Shown: piece after piece, positions 1 through 5,839 of the stretch
How positions within the stretch are numbered: the stretch's first letter is position 1
How the letters are laid out: the number at the start of each line of letters is the position of its first letter
From: an uncultured Collinsella sp.
GTDB lineage: Bacteria; Actinomycetota; Coriobacteriia; Coriobacteriales; Coriobacteriaceae
Direction: 5' to 3'
Length of the DNA stretch: 8,157 nt
NCBI GenBank assembly: GCA_902494815.1
Contig: CABUVB010000074.1
Location: forward strand, 1 to 8,157
The notes under the pieces: generated by a model
Told to the model about the DNA's origin: nothing
Databases searched by the model: none
Seen by the model: only the letters and a program-made list of their open reading frames with translations
Made by a program: the position numbers and the translations under genes

Positions 1-33
1 CCCCGTTCGTAGCTCCGAAGGAGCAGAACGGGG
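1..33 (-). terminator. Strong hairpin downstream of the ATPase gene, possible terminator
   Basis: An outer 8-bp stem (1-8 with 26-33, CCCCGTTC/GAACGGGG) encloses an inner 5-bp stem (12-16 with 20-24, GCTCC/GGAGC) closed by a 3-base loop. It lies about 65 bases beyond the stop of the P-type ATPase and would form in its transcript. Any U-tract on the minus-strand side would fall outside the window, so whether it is intrinsic or simply a structured 3' end cannot be decided. It could equally belong to a gene to the left. Confidence 0.45.
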
Positions 34-97
34 GCGCTTCATTGGTCGAGGACGTTTTCAAAACCAAGCCCGGTCCCGGCCGGACAGCCCACGAACG

Positions 98-2050
98 CTA
101 CAGGTTCTTGACACCCATCGCGCGCATGGCGTTCAGGATGGCGATGATCGCCACGCCCACGTCGCCGAACACAGCAAGCCACATGTTGGCGATGCCGAGT
201 GCTGCCAGCACTAGAATCAGCAGCTTAACGCCCAGCGCAAAGATGATGTTCTGCCAGACAATCGCCATGGTCTTGCGCGCCACGCGGATCGCGCGGGAAA
301 TGTTGGACGGCTTGTCATCCATGAGCACAACATCGGCGGCCTCAATCGCGGCGTCGGAACCCATAGCGCCCATGGCAATGCCAACGTCTGCGCGGGTGAG
401 CACGGGCGCATCGTTGATGCCGTCGCCGACAAAGGCGAGCTTGCCCTTGCCCGATTCGGCTGCCAGCAATGCCTCGACGCGCTCGACCTTGTCGCCCGGC
501 AGCAGCTGTGCGTGGAACTCGTCGAGGTGGAGCTGCTTAGCCACCGCAGCAGCCACTTCCTCGCGGTCGCCCGTGAGCATGACGGTGCGCTTGACGCCGG
601 CGGCGTGCAGGTCGCGGATCGTCTGCTCGGCATCGGCCTTTATGGTGTCGGCAATTACAATGTGGCCGGCATAGATGCCATCGACTAGCACGTGGAGGAT
701 GGTGCCGACGACCTCGCAATCGGGCGCTTCGACTCCGGCCGCGGCGAGCATCTTTGCGTTGCCAACGACGACGTGCTTGCCGTCGATGGTTGCCGTCACG
801 CCGTGGCCCGCGTCGTTGGCGGAGTTGCTAACGCGCTTGGGGTCGACCTCGCCTTGGTAGGCGACACGTACGGACTGCGCGATGGGGTGATCGGAGAACG
901 ACTCCGCAAGGGCTGCGACTTCGAGCAACGACTGCTCGGTATAGCCGGCCTCGGGGTGTACCGCGACCACCGAGAACGTGCCGTTGGTGAGGGTGCCTGT
1001 CTTGTCAAAGACGACGGTATCCACATCGGCGAGCGTCTCGAGGTAGTTAGAACCCTTGATGAGAACGCCCAGCTTGGAGGCGCCGCCGATGCCGCCAAAG
1101 AAACTGAGCGGCACGCTGATCACGAGCGCGCACGGGCAGCTGACGACCAGGAAAGTCAGGCCGCGCAGAATCCAGTCGGGCCAGGCACCGGTGACCAGGC
1201 CGCCGCCGAGCGCGAGCACCGCGGCAGCGCCGGTGACGGCGGGCGTGTAGACGCGGGCAAAGCGCGTGATGAAGTTCTCGGTGCGTGCCTTCTTTTCGCT
1301 GGCATTCTCCACGAGCTCCAGGACGCGTGCGACGGTGGACTCGCCAAAGGGCTTGGTGGTGCGCACGTGGATGAGCCCCGTCATGTTGATGCAGCCGCTG
1401 ATGATATCGTCGCCGGACTTGGCGGGGCGGGGGACTGACTCGCCCGTGAGCGCGGCGGTGTCGAGCTGGGTTTCGCCCTCGACGATGATGCCGTCGATAG
1501 GCACGCGCTCGCCGGGTTTGACCACGATCACGGTGCCGACGGCGATGTCATCGGGAAAGACCTGTTCGAGCGTGCCGTTGGCTTGCTCAACGTTAGCGTA
1601 GTCGGGCGCGATGTCCATCATGGCGCTGATCGACTTGCGGCTTTTGCCCACGGCATATGCCTGGAACAGCTCGCCGACCTGGTAGAACAGCATGACGGCG
1701 GCGCCTTCGGCCATGTGCGGGTCGGTATCGGGGAAGAGCACCATGGCAAATGCGCCGATGGTCGCGGCTGCCATAAGGAAACTCTCGTCGAAGGCCTTGC
1801 CGCGGCGGATGTTATTGAATGCCTTTTGCAGTACGTCGTAGCCGGCAATCAAAAACGGCACGAGGAATAGCACAAAGCTGGCGTAGATGTCGCCCGGGGT
1901 GCCGAATGCGGCAGCGAGGGTGCCGAGCTCATCGAGGGCGTACACCACGGCAAAAATGCCCAGCGCTACCAGGATGCGGTTGCGCTTATGCTCGAGTGAC
2001 TCTTTCTTCTTGCGCTTCTTCTTTTTCTTCTTGGGGTCGGCGGTGGCCAT
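98..2050 (-). CDS. Heavy-metal-translocating P1B-type ATPase (Zn/Cd/Pb exporter type) without N-terminal HMA domain
   Basis: Integral membrane pump that uses ATP to export soft divalent metals. In the 650-residue product I see the actuator TGES loop (202-205), the transmembrane Cys-Pro-Cys metal site (305-307), the phosphorylated Asp349 in DKTGT, the P1B-specific His-Pro pair (388-389), TGD (493-495) and the hinge motif GDGINDAP (542-549). Lys609 in the seventh helix and Asp630 of a DVG motif in the eighth are the residues that mark the ZntA/CadA (P1B-2) zinc/cadmium/lead group rather than copper pumps. CadA/ZntA proteins normally carry an N-terminal HMA domain; here the N-terminus is only a lysine/arginine-rich tail (residues 7-16), and the HMA domain is encoded by the next gene upstream. 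The start at 2050 is chosen because GGGAGGA sits 8 bases before it; an in-frame ATG at 2119 would add 23 residues encoded across an operator. Exact metal is inferred. Confidence 0.93.
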   Translation of the reverse strand: MATADPKKKKKKRKKKESLEHKRNRILVALGIFAVVYALDELGTLAAAFGTPGDIYASFVLFLVPFLIAGYDVLQKAFNNIRRGKAFDESFLMAAATIGAFAMVLFPDTDPHMAEGAAVMLFYQVGELFQAYAVGKSRKSISAMMDIAPDYANVEQANGTLEQVFPDDIAVGTVIVVKPGERVPIDGIIVEGETQLDTAALTGESVPRPAKSGDDIISGCINMTGLIHVRTTKPFGESTVARVLELVENASEKKARTENFITRFARVYTPAVTGAAAVLALGGGLVTGAWPDWILRGLTFLVVSCPCALVISVPLSFFGGIGGASKLGVLIKGSNYLETLADVDTVVFDKTGTLTNGTFSVVAVHPEAGYTEQSLLEVAALAESFSDHPIAQSVRVAYQGEVDPKRVSNSANDAGHGVTATIDGKHVVVGNAKMLAAAGVEAPDCEVVGTILHVLVDGIYAGHIVIADTIKADAEQTIRDLHAAGVKRTVMLTGDREEVAAAVAKQLHLDEFHAQLLPGDKVERVEALLAAESGKGKLAFVGDGINDAPVLTRADVGIAMGAMGSDAAIEAADVVLMDDKPSNISRAIRVARKTMAIVWQNIIFALGVKLLILVLAALGIANMWLAVFGDVGVAIIAILNAMRAMGVKNL

Positions 2051-2073
2051 GACTCGTATCCTCCCATTTGAAT

Positions 2074-2093
2074 GTATGAACACTCGCTCATAT
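2074..2093 (-). promoter_or_regulatory. Third ArsR-type operator, directly upstream of the ATPase gene
   Basis: The 20-bp site has half sites of the TATGAAC / CTCATAT form. The 24 bases 2075-2098 match 22 of 24 bases of 2814-2837, the downstream operator of the sensor gene, in the same orientation. It ends 23 bases before the ATPase start codon. A convincing minus-strand -10/-35 pair is not visible here; the best candidate (TTGCCG, 16 bases, AATTAT) is weak. The site may therefore control a local promoter or act as a roadblock to read-through from the sensor promoter. Confidence 0.75.
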
Positions 2094-2103
2094 AATTTCG
2101 CGA

Positions 2104-2131
2104 GCAAAGGCCGCGGCAATCGCGGCCTTGC
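2104..2131 (-). terminator. GC-rich hairpin between the HMA gene and the ATPase gene
   Basis: Arms 2104-2115 and 2121-2131 (GCAAGGCCGCG/CGCGGCCTTTGC on the minus strand, one bulged base) close a 5-base loop. It begins 20 bases after the HMA stop codon. No real U-tract follows on the minus strand, so it is more likely an attenuating or mRNA-stabilising structure than a full intrinsic terminator. Together with the operator at 2074-2093 it suggests that the ATPase can be expressed separately from the two upstream genes. Confidence 0.45.
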
Positions 2132-2150
2132 AGGTTGGCGTAAACCTGGG

Positions 2151-2369
2151 CTAGAGAATGATCTCGCAGTCCGGCTCGGCGTCGGCCGTAAACTCTACAA
2201 CGCGGTTGAGCACCTCGTCGAACTCAGCATCATCAGCCTCGAGCGTCAGCTTCTGGGTCATAAAGTTGACGGACACGGATTTGACGCCCTCGAGCTTGGC
2301 CAGCTCGTCCTGAAGCTCACGCGCGCAGTTGGCGCAGTCGATCTCGTCGAGTTTAAACTGCTTTTTCAT
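2151..2369 (-). CDS. Free-standing heavy-metal-associated (HMA) domain protein, metallochaperone-like
   Basis: This 72-residue protein is a single ferredoxin-like HMA domain. The metal site is DCANC (11-15), with Asp before the first Cys as in the HMA domains of CadA/ZntA zinc/cadmium ATPases. The C-terminal PDCEIIL (66-72) resembles the end of those domains and adds a third Cys (68). It has no signal peptide or membrane segment, so it should be cytosolic. An AAAGGA ribosome-binding site lies 9 bases before the ATG. It is the second gene of the minus-strand unit, 63 bases after the sensor gene and 100 bases before the ATPase, which itself lacks an HMA domain. The likely role is to bind metal and deliver it to, or gate, the pump; this is inferred from context. 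A copper chaperone (CopZ) is the alternative, less likely because of the DCxxC motif and neighbours. Confidence 0.88.
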   Translation of the reverse strand: MKKQFKLDEIDCANCARELQDELAKLEGVKSVSVNFMTQKLTLEADDAEFDEVLNRVVEFTADAEPDCEIIL

Positions 2370-2432
2370 GGTGGGTTCCTTTCTCTGTATTTGCGGCTTG
2401 GGTGCAGGCCGCGCTGGTACCGTGGTTGGTCG

Positions 2433-2798
2433 CTATTCGCAGATGTGGCTCATGCCTTGGTTGAGCATGGTGTAGACGTGGTCGTCGGCGAGCGAGTAGA
2501 GGATATTGCGCCCGTCGCGCCGGAATTTAACCAGGTGCGACTGCTTGAGTGTGCGCAGCTGGTGCGACACCGCGGACTGCGAGGTTTCGGTCGCTTCGGC
2601 GATGTCTGCCACGCAGAGCTCGCGGCCCATGAGGGCATAGAGGATCTTGATGCGCGTGGTGTCGCTGAAGACCTTGAACAGGTCGGCGAGGTCGTAGAGA
2701 AGCTCCTCGTCGGGAAGGTCCTCGGGCGAGCAGGTGGTCGGGATCGCGGGTTCGGTGGCCTCGATGTCGAGTTTCGTTTCATCAACGCGGATGCTCAT
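2433..2798 (-). CDS. ArsR/SmtB-family metal-sensing repressor (zinc-type alpha-5 site)
   Basis: A 121-residue winged-helix repressor expected to bind DNA as a dimer and let go when metal binds. The recognition helix region SQSAVSHQLRTLK (73-85) and the wing around RRDGRNILYSL (93-103) match the SmtB/CzrA/CadC group. The C-terminal helix carries Asp105, His107, His118 and Glu121, the exact spacing of the zinc site in SmtB. The ELCVAD segment (60-65) keeps the Cys and Asp of the alpha-3 part of the SmtB alpha-3N site, but the N-terminal arm offers only Cys23 and no His, so that second site may be incomplete. AAAGGA lies 8 bases before the ATG. It is the first gene of the efflux unit and its promoter contains matching operators, so it very likely represses itself and the two genes downstream. 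Metal identity (Zn, perhaps Cd/Pb) is inferred from the site. Confidence 0.93.
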   Translation of the reverse strand: MSIRVDETKLDIEATEPAIPTTCSPEDLPDEELLYDLADLFKVFSDTTRIKILYALMGRELCVADIAEATETSQSAVSHQLRTLKQSHLVKFRRDGRNILYSLADDHVYTMLNQGMSHICE

Positions 2799-2811
2799 TG
2801 CAATATCCTTT

Positions 2812-2868
2812 CATATGAACATGCGCTCATATAATTTACTTTCGATTATATGAGTGCATGTTCATATG
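2812..2868. repeat. 24-bp inverted repeat holding the two operators of the sensor gene
   Basis: Arms 2812-2835 and 2845-2868 are reverse complements at 23 of 24 positions, separated by 9 bases. Each arm is itself an imperfect palindrome, so the region is a palindrome of palindromes: sites at 2813-2832 (ATATGAACATGCGCTCATAT) and 2848-2867 (ATATGAGTGCATGTTCATAT). The half-site style agrees with the ArsR/SmtB operators that I know (ATATGAAC...TTCATAT). Confidence 0.85.
2813..2832 (-). promoter_or_regulatory. Downstream ArsR-type operator of the sensor gene
   Basis: A 20-bp imperfect palindrome, ATATGA...TCATAT, lying just after the expected transcription start (about 2838) and before the AAAGGA ribosome-binding site. 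A repressor bound here would block promoter clearance. It is the near-mirror of the promoter operator at 2848-2867. Confidence 0.78.
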
Positions 2869-2872
2869 TCAA
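2845..2872 (-). promoter_or_regulatory. Sigma-70-type promoter of the sensor gene with an operator inside it
   Basis: On the minus strand the -35 is a perfect TTGACA (2867-2872) and the -10 a perfect TATAAT (2845-2850), with a 16-base spacer. The 20-bp operator 2848-2867 covers the whole spacer and touches both hexamers, so repressor and polymerase cannot bind together. Predicted start is near 2838, giving a leader of about 40 bases. This should drive the sensor and HMA genes and, by read-through, the ATPase. Confidence 0.88.
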
Positions 2873-2954
2873 TGACGTTCAGGTAATTCGTTGTACAAAA
2901 TGATGGGGAATAGTGGACGAGATCCCGGACTGAGCGTTTTTTGATAGTCGATGC

Positions 2955-2999
2955 CAAGGTGGGTACTCTCGTGCCGTGCAAAAAATGGAGTATTCTGCA
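2955..2999 (+). repeat. Left arm of a 45-bp diverged inverted repeat
   Basis: It pairs with 3165-3209 in inverted orientation: 36 of 45 positions are identical without gaps. The conserved blocks are CAAGGTGGGTAC (2955-2966), CGTGCAAAA (2975-2983), GAGTATTC (2988-2995) and GCA (2997-2999). Identity is blockwise, with variable spacers of constant length, which suggests a conserved element rather than a recent copy. Confidence 0.8.
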
Positions 3000-3164
3000 A
3001 CTATAGGGGGTCCGCTAATTTATTGCAGGTCATATAATGCAGTTCAAGAGTTATCTTAGGGTGTTAATCCGATGAGTTCTTCCTCAAATGTTGCCTAACG
3101 CTCTCACGCAAGAGTGATTTCGCTTCACATTTGGATCCACTCGAGGGTGATAGACACCCGACCC

Positions 3165-3209
3165 TGCTGAATACTCGCAATTTTGCACGTCGCTAGGGTA
3201 CCCACCTTG
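3165..3209 (-). repeat. Right arm of the 45-bp diverged inverted repeat
   Basis: Reverse complement of the element at 2955-2999 at 36 of 45 positions. The outer block GTACCCACCTTG (3198-3209) is perfect. It begins only 9 bases beyond the stop codon of the nuclease-like gene, on the same strand as that gene's transcript. The two arms span 255 bp end to end; no target-site duplication is seen outside them. Confidence 0.8.
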
Positions 3210-3218
3210 TTAGCCGGC

Positions 3219-4409
3219 CTAGTCTCCGGCCCCGAAGACCCTGCCCTCGAGCGCGAGGCTGCTTGTTTGGGCAAATGATGGGCTGTCGGATTCGACAGTC
3301 TGCATGTCATCGATTGCCGGAACTTCATTAATTGTCGGGTCATCCAGCGTGATGCCTTCGAGCGTTGCTTTTTCGAGGTCGATTCGTTGACGCTCTTCGG
3401 AATCCTGGCGAAGCTGCTTCTGAATTCGCTTTTTCTCTTCTATAAACCTTCTGAGCACAAACTGTCTCAGGTCCTCTTGCATGATTTGAAAGTCTTTTGG
3501 CAGACGCGAGAGGCGTACGCCCTCTTTCCGCTGGATTGCTTCCATGACCCTAACAAAAGAGCTGGCATGCATAAAGGAATAACGGCTGACGGTGATGATT
3601 CCGTACCCCATGGACGCAAGTGCATTCTTGCGCTCCTCATCGATGGCGCGGTCTTCTTCCGCGTCATGATAAAAACCGTTGTATTCAATGTCTGTGCGAG
3701 ATTTCTTTAGATACGCATCCATAAAGAACTTTTTGCGTCTCGTGAGATTCTTTGCGGCAGTGGTGACCTGCACCTCGTAATCGGTCTCAATTCCCTTAAT
3801 ACCAAGCCCTCCTTCGCTTTTGGGCAGCGTTAGCATCATGACAAATGCCGTTTCCATGGGAGACCGGCATCCGTCGCGCACACATTGGATCGCCTTTCGG
3901 GCAAGGGCCAGACCGTCGCATCTGGTAATGGAATTAAAGAACTGCTTTAACCTCTCGGTCGAGGTGAGCGCGAAACGCTCGGTATAGGAGGTGGAAGAGT
4001 CGGTTCCAAGGGAATAAGCGCCGCACAGTTCAAAGTAGTACTCCACTAGTTCGCGAAAAGAAAGATAGGTGGCGGCCTGAAGTGCGCAAAGCTCAACGCC
4101 AACAATGAAGATGCCATCTTTGAGCTCTATAAAGCGTGAGTTCGAGAATCGTTTTGAAGAAACGTGGCATTGACAGTTCATTGCATAGTGCGCATTCCTG
4201 CGATCAAACACCATCACCTCGAGGGAATCGTTTGCGTCGAGGGAAACATCATGTTTGGTGAGCCATTCTGCGGCTGCGTCAAGGAGCGTTCCGGTGGGAC
4301 ATGATCCGTAAATCGCGGCAGGGTTACAGGACTCGATGCCTTTCGCAGACACCGAATGCGCGGCCTGGTAGACCGCTTTTGCAGTGGTATGTGACAATAC
4401 GATACTCAT
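3219..4409 (-). CDS. Orphan AbiEi/DUF559-like protein with a PD-(D/E)XK nuclease-type C-terminal fold
   Basis: I do not recognise a named family with certainty. The 396-residue product starts with SHTTA (6-10), then a mixed domain. After that comes a stretch with the layout of the endonuclease-like half of actinobacterial AbiEi/DUF559 proteins: SPMET (183-187, conserved Glu186), Asp231, IEYNG (241-245, Glu242), His248, a basic helix starting ERKNALASMGYG (259-270) and a strand ending VSR (274-276). The usual Lys of an ExK motif is replaced by Asn244. The last 100 residues contain a basic, coiled-coil-like helix (about 313-350) and an acidic, probably disordered tail. There is no signal peptide or membrane segment. 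The start lacks a visible ribosome-binding site but is kept because the SHTTA segment follows at once. The gene stands alone and is clearly AT-richer than its neighbours (24 of 60 G+C at 3661-3720), which suggests transfer. Neither nuclease activity nor an antitoxin role can be claimed from sequence. Confidence 0.8.
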   Translation of the reverse strand: MSIVLSHTTAKAVYQAAHSVSAKGIESCNPAAIYGSCPTGTLLDAAAEWLTKHDVSLDANDSLEVMVFDRRNAHYAMNCQCHVSSKRFSNSRFIELKDGIFIVGVELCALQAATYLSFRELVEYYFELCGAYSLGTDSSTSYTERFALTSTERLKQFFNSITRCDGLALARKAIQCVRDGCRSPMETAFVMMLTLPKSEGGLGIKGIETDYEVQVTTAAKNLTRRKKFFMDAYLKKSRTDIEYNGFYHDAEEDRAIDEERKNALASMGYGIITVSRYSFMHASSFVRVMEAIQRKEGVRLSRLPKDFQIMQEDLRQFVLRRFIEEKKRIQKQLRQDSEERQRIDLEKATLEGITLDDPTINEVPAIDDMQTVESDSPSFAQTSSLALEGRVFGAGD

Positions 4410-4760
4410 GGTATATATCGTGTCAGCTAATGCCGTGTTGATGGCGCTGAGTGGAAAAGCCGTTTTAGAGGTCTAACCAAATGCTGTCCAAAAGCTTGAC
4501 GCAATTATGGGTTGGTATGCCATAAATAAACGTTTTCGCAGCTCGGCTATAGCATAGAAATACTCAATTGCTGCACATTTGATATCGATGCATCACCATC
4601 CGACAACGAATTGCGTGTCGGGAATTGGCCGAAATCGTTCAAAATGAGGGTTCAGAATTTGTGATGGCAGATCTATCTGTGGAACGTAGGGCGGCCCCGC
4701 TGCGGGGTTTCCCGCTGCGAGGCCGCTCGTGATCTACGCCGGAGTTTGTCGTAGACGTTT
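4410..4760. other. Gene-free stretch between the nuclease-like gene and the exonuclease gene
   Basis: About 350 AT-rich bases with no credible gene. It should contain the promoter of the nuclease-like gene on the minus strand, but I cannot assign a convincing -35/-10 pair. It also holds a small inverted repeat CCGACA/TGTCGG (4600-4605 and 4616-4621) and, at its right end, the long hairpin at 4691-4726 that follows the exonuclease gene. Confidence 0.65.
4691..4726 (-). terminator. Long GC-rich hairpin downstream of the exonuclease gene
   Basis: A 36-base imperfect hairpin: GCGGCC/GGCCGC outer stem (4691-4696 with 4721-4726), then a mismatch, CGC/GCG, a T-T mismatch, and GCGGG/CCCGC around a GTTT loop, 14 base pairs in all. 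It lies 35 bases past the exonuclease stop codon. Neither strand shows a U-tract after it, so it is either a factor-dependent 3' end or a structural repeat rather than a textbook intrinsic terminator. Confidence 0.5.
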
Positions 4761-5729
4761 CTACTTGGCAAACAGGTTCTTGAGGTTGAACTCGGCCTGA
4801 ACCGTGCGGAGCATGAGGTCGGTGTCGTCGAGGCCCAGATGCTGCTCGTTGGCGTCGGCGGCGAGGGTTCCACGGCGGCGCGCCCAGTTCTCGAGCGCAG
4901 CGGGGGCGGACTCGCGGGGGAGCGAGCGCACGTCGGCGTCCAAGCTGCGGCAAATCTGGCGCGAGTCGATGACGATAATCTTACCCGCGCGGCGTGCCTC
5001 GGCGTAGCCGTCCAGGTGGATCTTGAACCAGCTGTCCTCGAACGCGGCGTTATGCGCCATGTACGGGTACTTCTTCATAAGCTTGAGCAGCTGCTTTTGC
5101 AGCTCTTTGTTCTCGCGGAAGGGCGTTTTGCCGTCGATGTCGTCCCAGGTGATGTGGTGGATATTCGACAGCGGCACATCCTCGCCGCGGTAGATATCGG
5201 GCAGGCCGCAGTAGTGTGCCTCGGCGTCGTGCGGGACGGCGTCGCTGGTGAGCTCCATGATCTCCCAGCCCACGTTGATGATGTAGCCGCGCTCGGGTGC
5301 ACGGCCGGTGGTCTCGATGTCGATGCCGAGCACTGTGCCTTGGATAGGCTTGCGGGCGTACGCCACGCCGAGCGCGTCGCGGTCGCCGCGGATCTCGCGC
5401 ATGACGGACGCGGCGGTGCGCTTTTGCATCTTGCCGATGGCGGCGCAGGTGTCGGCGTCGGACAGACCGCGCGAAAGCGTCGCGGGCGTCACGTTGCGCA
5501 GGCGCGCCTCGCCAATCTGGTCGCACAGGTCGCGGTTGCGGTCAGCCAGGTCGCGCACGGTGGCAAAGTCGAAGCTGGGGTCGCCCTCGGCGGTAAAGTA
5601 CTCGGTTTCGAGCACCTTAAGGGCCTCTTCGCCCTTCTGGCGCTCGGACTCCATGGCGCCATGATCGCCATAGATAAACATGGGAATAAACGGCTGGCGC
5701 TCGTATTCGAGTGCTTGTGAAGCGTTCAT
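4761..5729 (-). CDS. DEDDh-family 3'-5' exonuclease (DnaQ-like) with an extra N-terminal region
   Basis: A 322-residue cytosolic protein whose C-terminal half (about 131-310) is a DnaQ/RNase-T-type exonuclease domain that removes nucleotides from 3' ends using two metal ions. Motif I is GIDIETTG (135-142) with Asp137 and Glu139. Motif II is AHNAAFED (225-232). Motif III is HLGLDD (297-302) with His297 and Asp302. At the usual Asp position after Phe in motif II the residue is Glu231, followed by Asp232. The first 130 residues are not part of the domain: they are charged and predicted helical, and I do not recognise them. An AAGGAG ribosome-binding site sits 8 bases before the ATG. The gene is transcribed alone, divergently from the metal exporter. 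Substrate (DNA or RNA) and role, repair or turnover, cannot be told from sequence; the polymerase III epsilon subunit itself is unlikely given the unusual N-terminus. Confidence 0.85.
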   Translation of the reverse strand: MNASQALEYERQPFIPMFIYGDHGAMESERQKGEEALKVLETEYFTAEGDPSFDFATVRDLADRNRDLCDQIGEARLRNVTPATLSRGLSDADTCAAIGKMQKRTAASVMREIRGDRDALGVAYARKPIQGTVLGIDIETTGRAPERGYIINVGWEIMELTSDAVPHDAEAHYCGLPDIYRGEDVPLSNIHHITWDDIDGKTPFRENKELQKQLLKLMKKYPYMAHNAAFEDSWFKIHLDGYAEARRAGKIIVIDSRQICRSLDADVRSLPRESAPAALENWARRRGTLAADANEQHLGLDDTDLMLRTVQAEFNLKNLFAK

Positions 5730-5790
5730 ATAACTGCTCCTTGGATGGGCCGCGTCGTGCGGCTTTGAGTCATTAAGATGTGGCGAGATG

Positions 5791-5812
5791 ATAGTTTACC
5801 ATGGGCAACTAT
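5791..5812. promoter_or_regulatory. 22-bp dyad abutting the exporter promoter, candidate regulator site
   Basis: ATAGTTTACCATGGGCAACTAT at 5791-5812 equals its own reverse complement at 18 of 22 positions, with perfect ATAGTT/AACTAT ends and a CCATGG centre. It ends at the first base of the exporter -35. The shape (AGTTT-x-CC, centre, GG-x-AACT) is reminiscent of MntR boxes of Firmicutes as I remember them. A site just upstream of -35 would suit activation, as for MntR-activated manganese efflux genes. This is a resemblance, not an identification. Confidence 0.5.
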
Positions 5813-5839
5813 TGGCATCGCGCCTAGGATAACTACAAT
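5812..5839 (+). promoter_or_regulatory. Sigma-70-type promoter of the His-rich exporter gene
   Basis: The -35 TTGGCA (5812-5817) and -10 TACAAT (5834-5839) each match consensus at 5 of 6 positions with a 16-base spacer. Transcription should begin near 5846, giving a leader of about 55 bases. That is too short for a yybP-ykoY manganese riboswitch, and none is seen. Confidence 0.7.

Larger units (their letters stand above)
2873..3218. other. Gene-free stretch between the sensor promoter and the 3' end of the nuclease-like gene
   Basis: About 345 bases with no credible coding frame on either strand. It holds the pair of 45-bp inverted repeats at 2955-2999 and 3165-3209, and a run of T at 2937-2942. 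A TATAAT at 3033-3038 on the plus strand has no matching -35 and no gene to serve. No divergent gene is present to use the operator pair in the plus direction. Confidence 0.7.

Noticed and set aside
692..1438. 248-codon plus-strand frame
   Set aside because: It is a shadow inside the ATPase gene; the antisense protein has no family features, and GC-rich codons leave such frames open.
2051..2119. Longer ATPase start at 2119, adding 23 residues
   Set aside because: The extra codons cover the operator at 2074-2093 and the start has no good ribosome-binding site, while 2050 has GGGAGGA at ideal spacing.
1887..2834. 315-codon plus-strand frame across the sensor and HMA genes
   Set aside because: It crosses three well-supported features on the other strand, including the operators, and has no recognisable domain.
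3033..3038. TATAAT as a plus-strand promoter in the gene-free stretch
   Set aside because: No acceptable -35 lies 15-19 bases upstream and no plus-strand gene follows.
4839..5720. 293-codon plus-strand frame
   Set aside because: It is the antisense of the exonuclease gene, whose catalytic motifs are clear.
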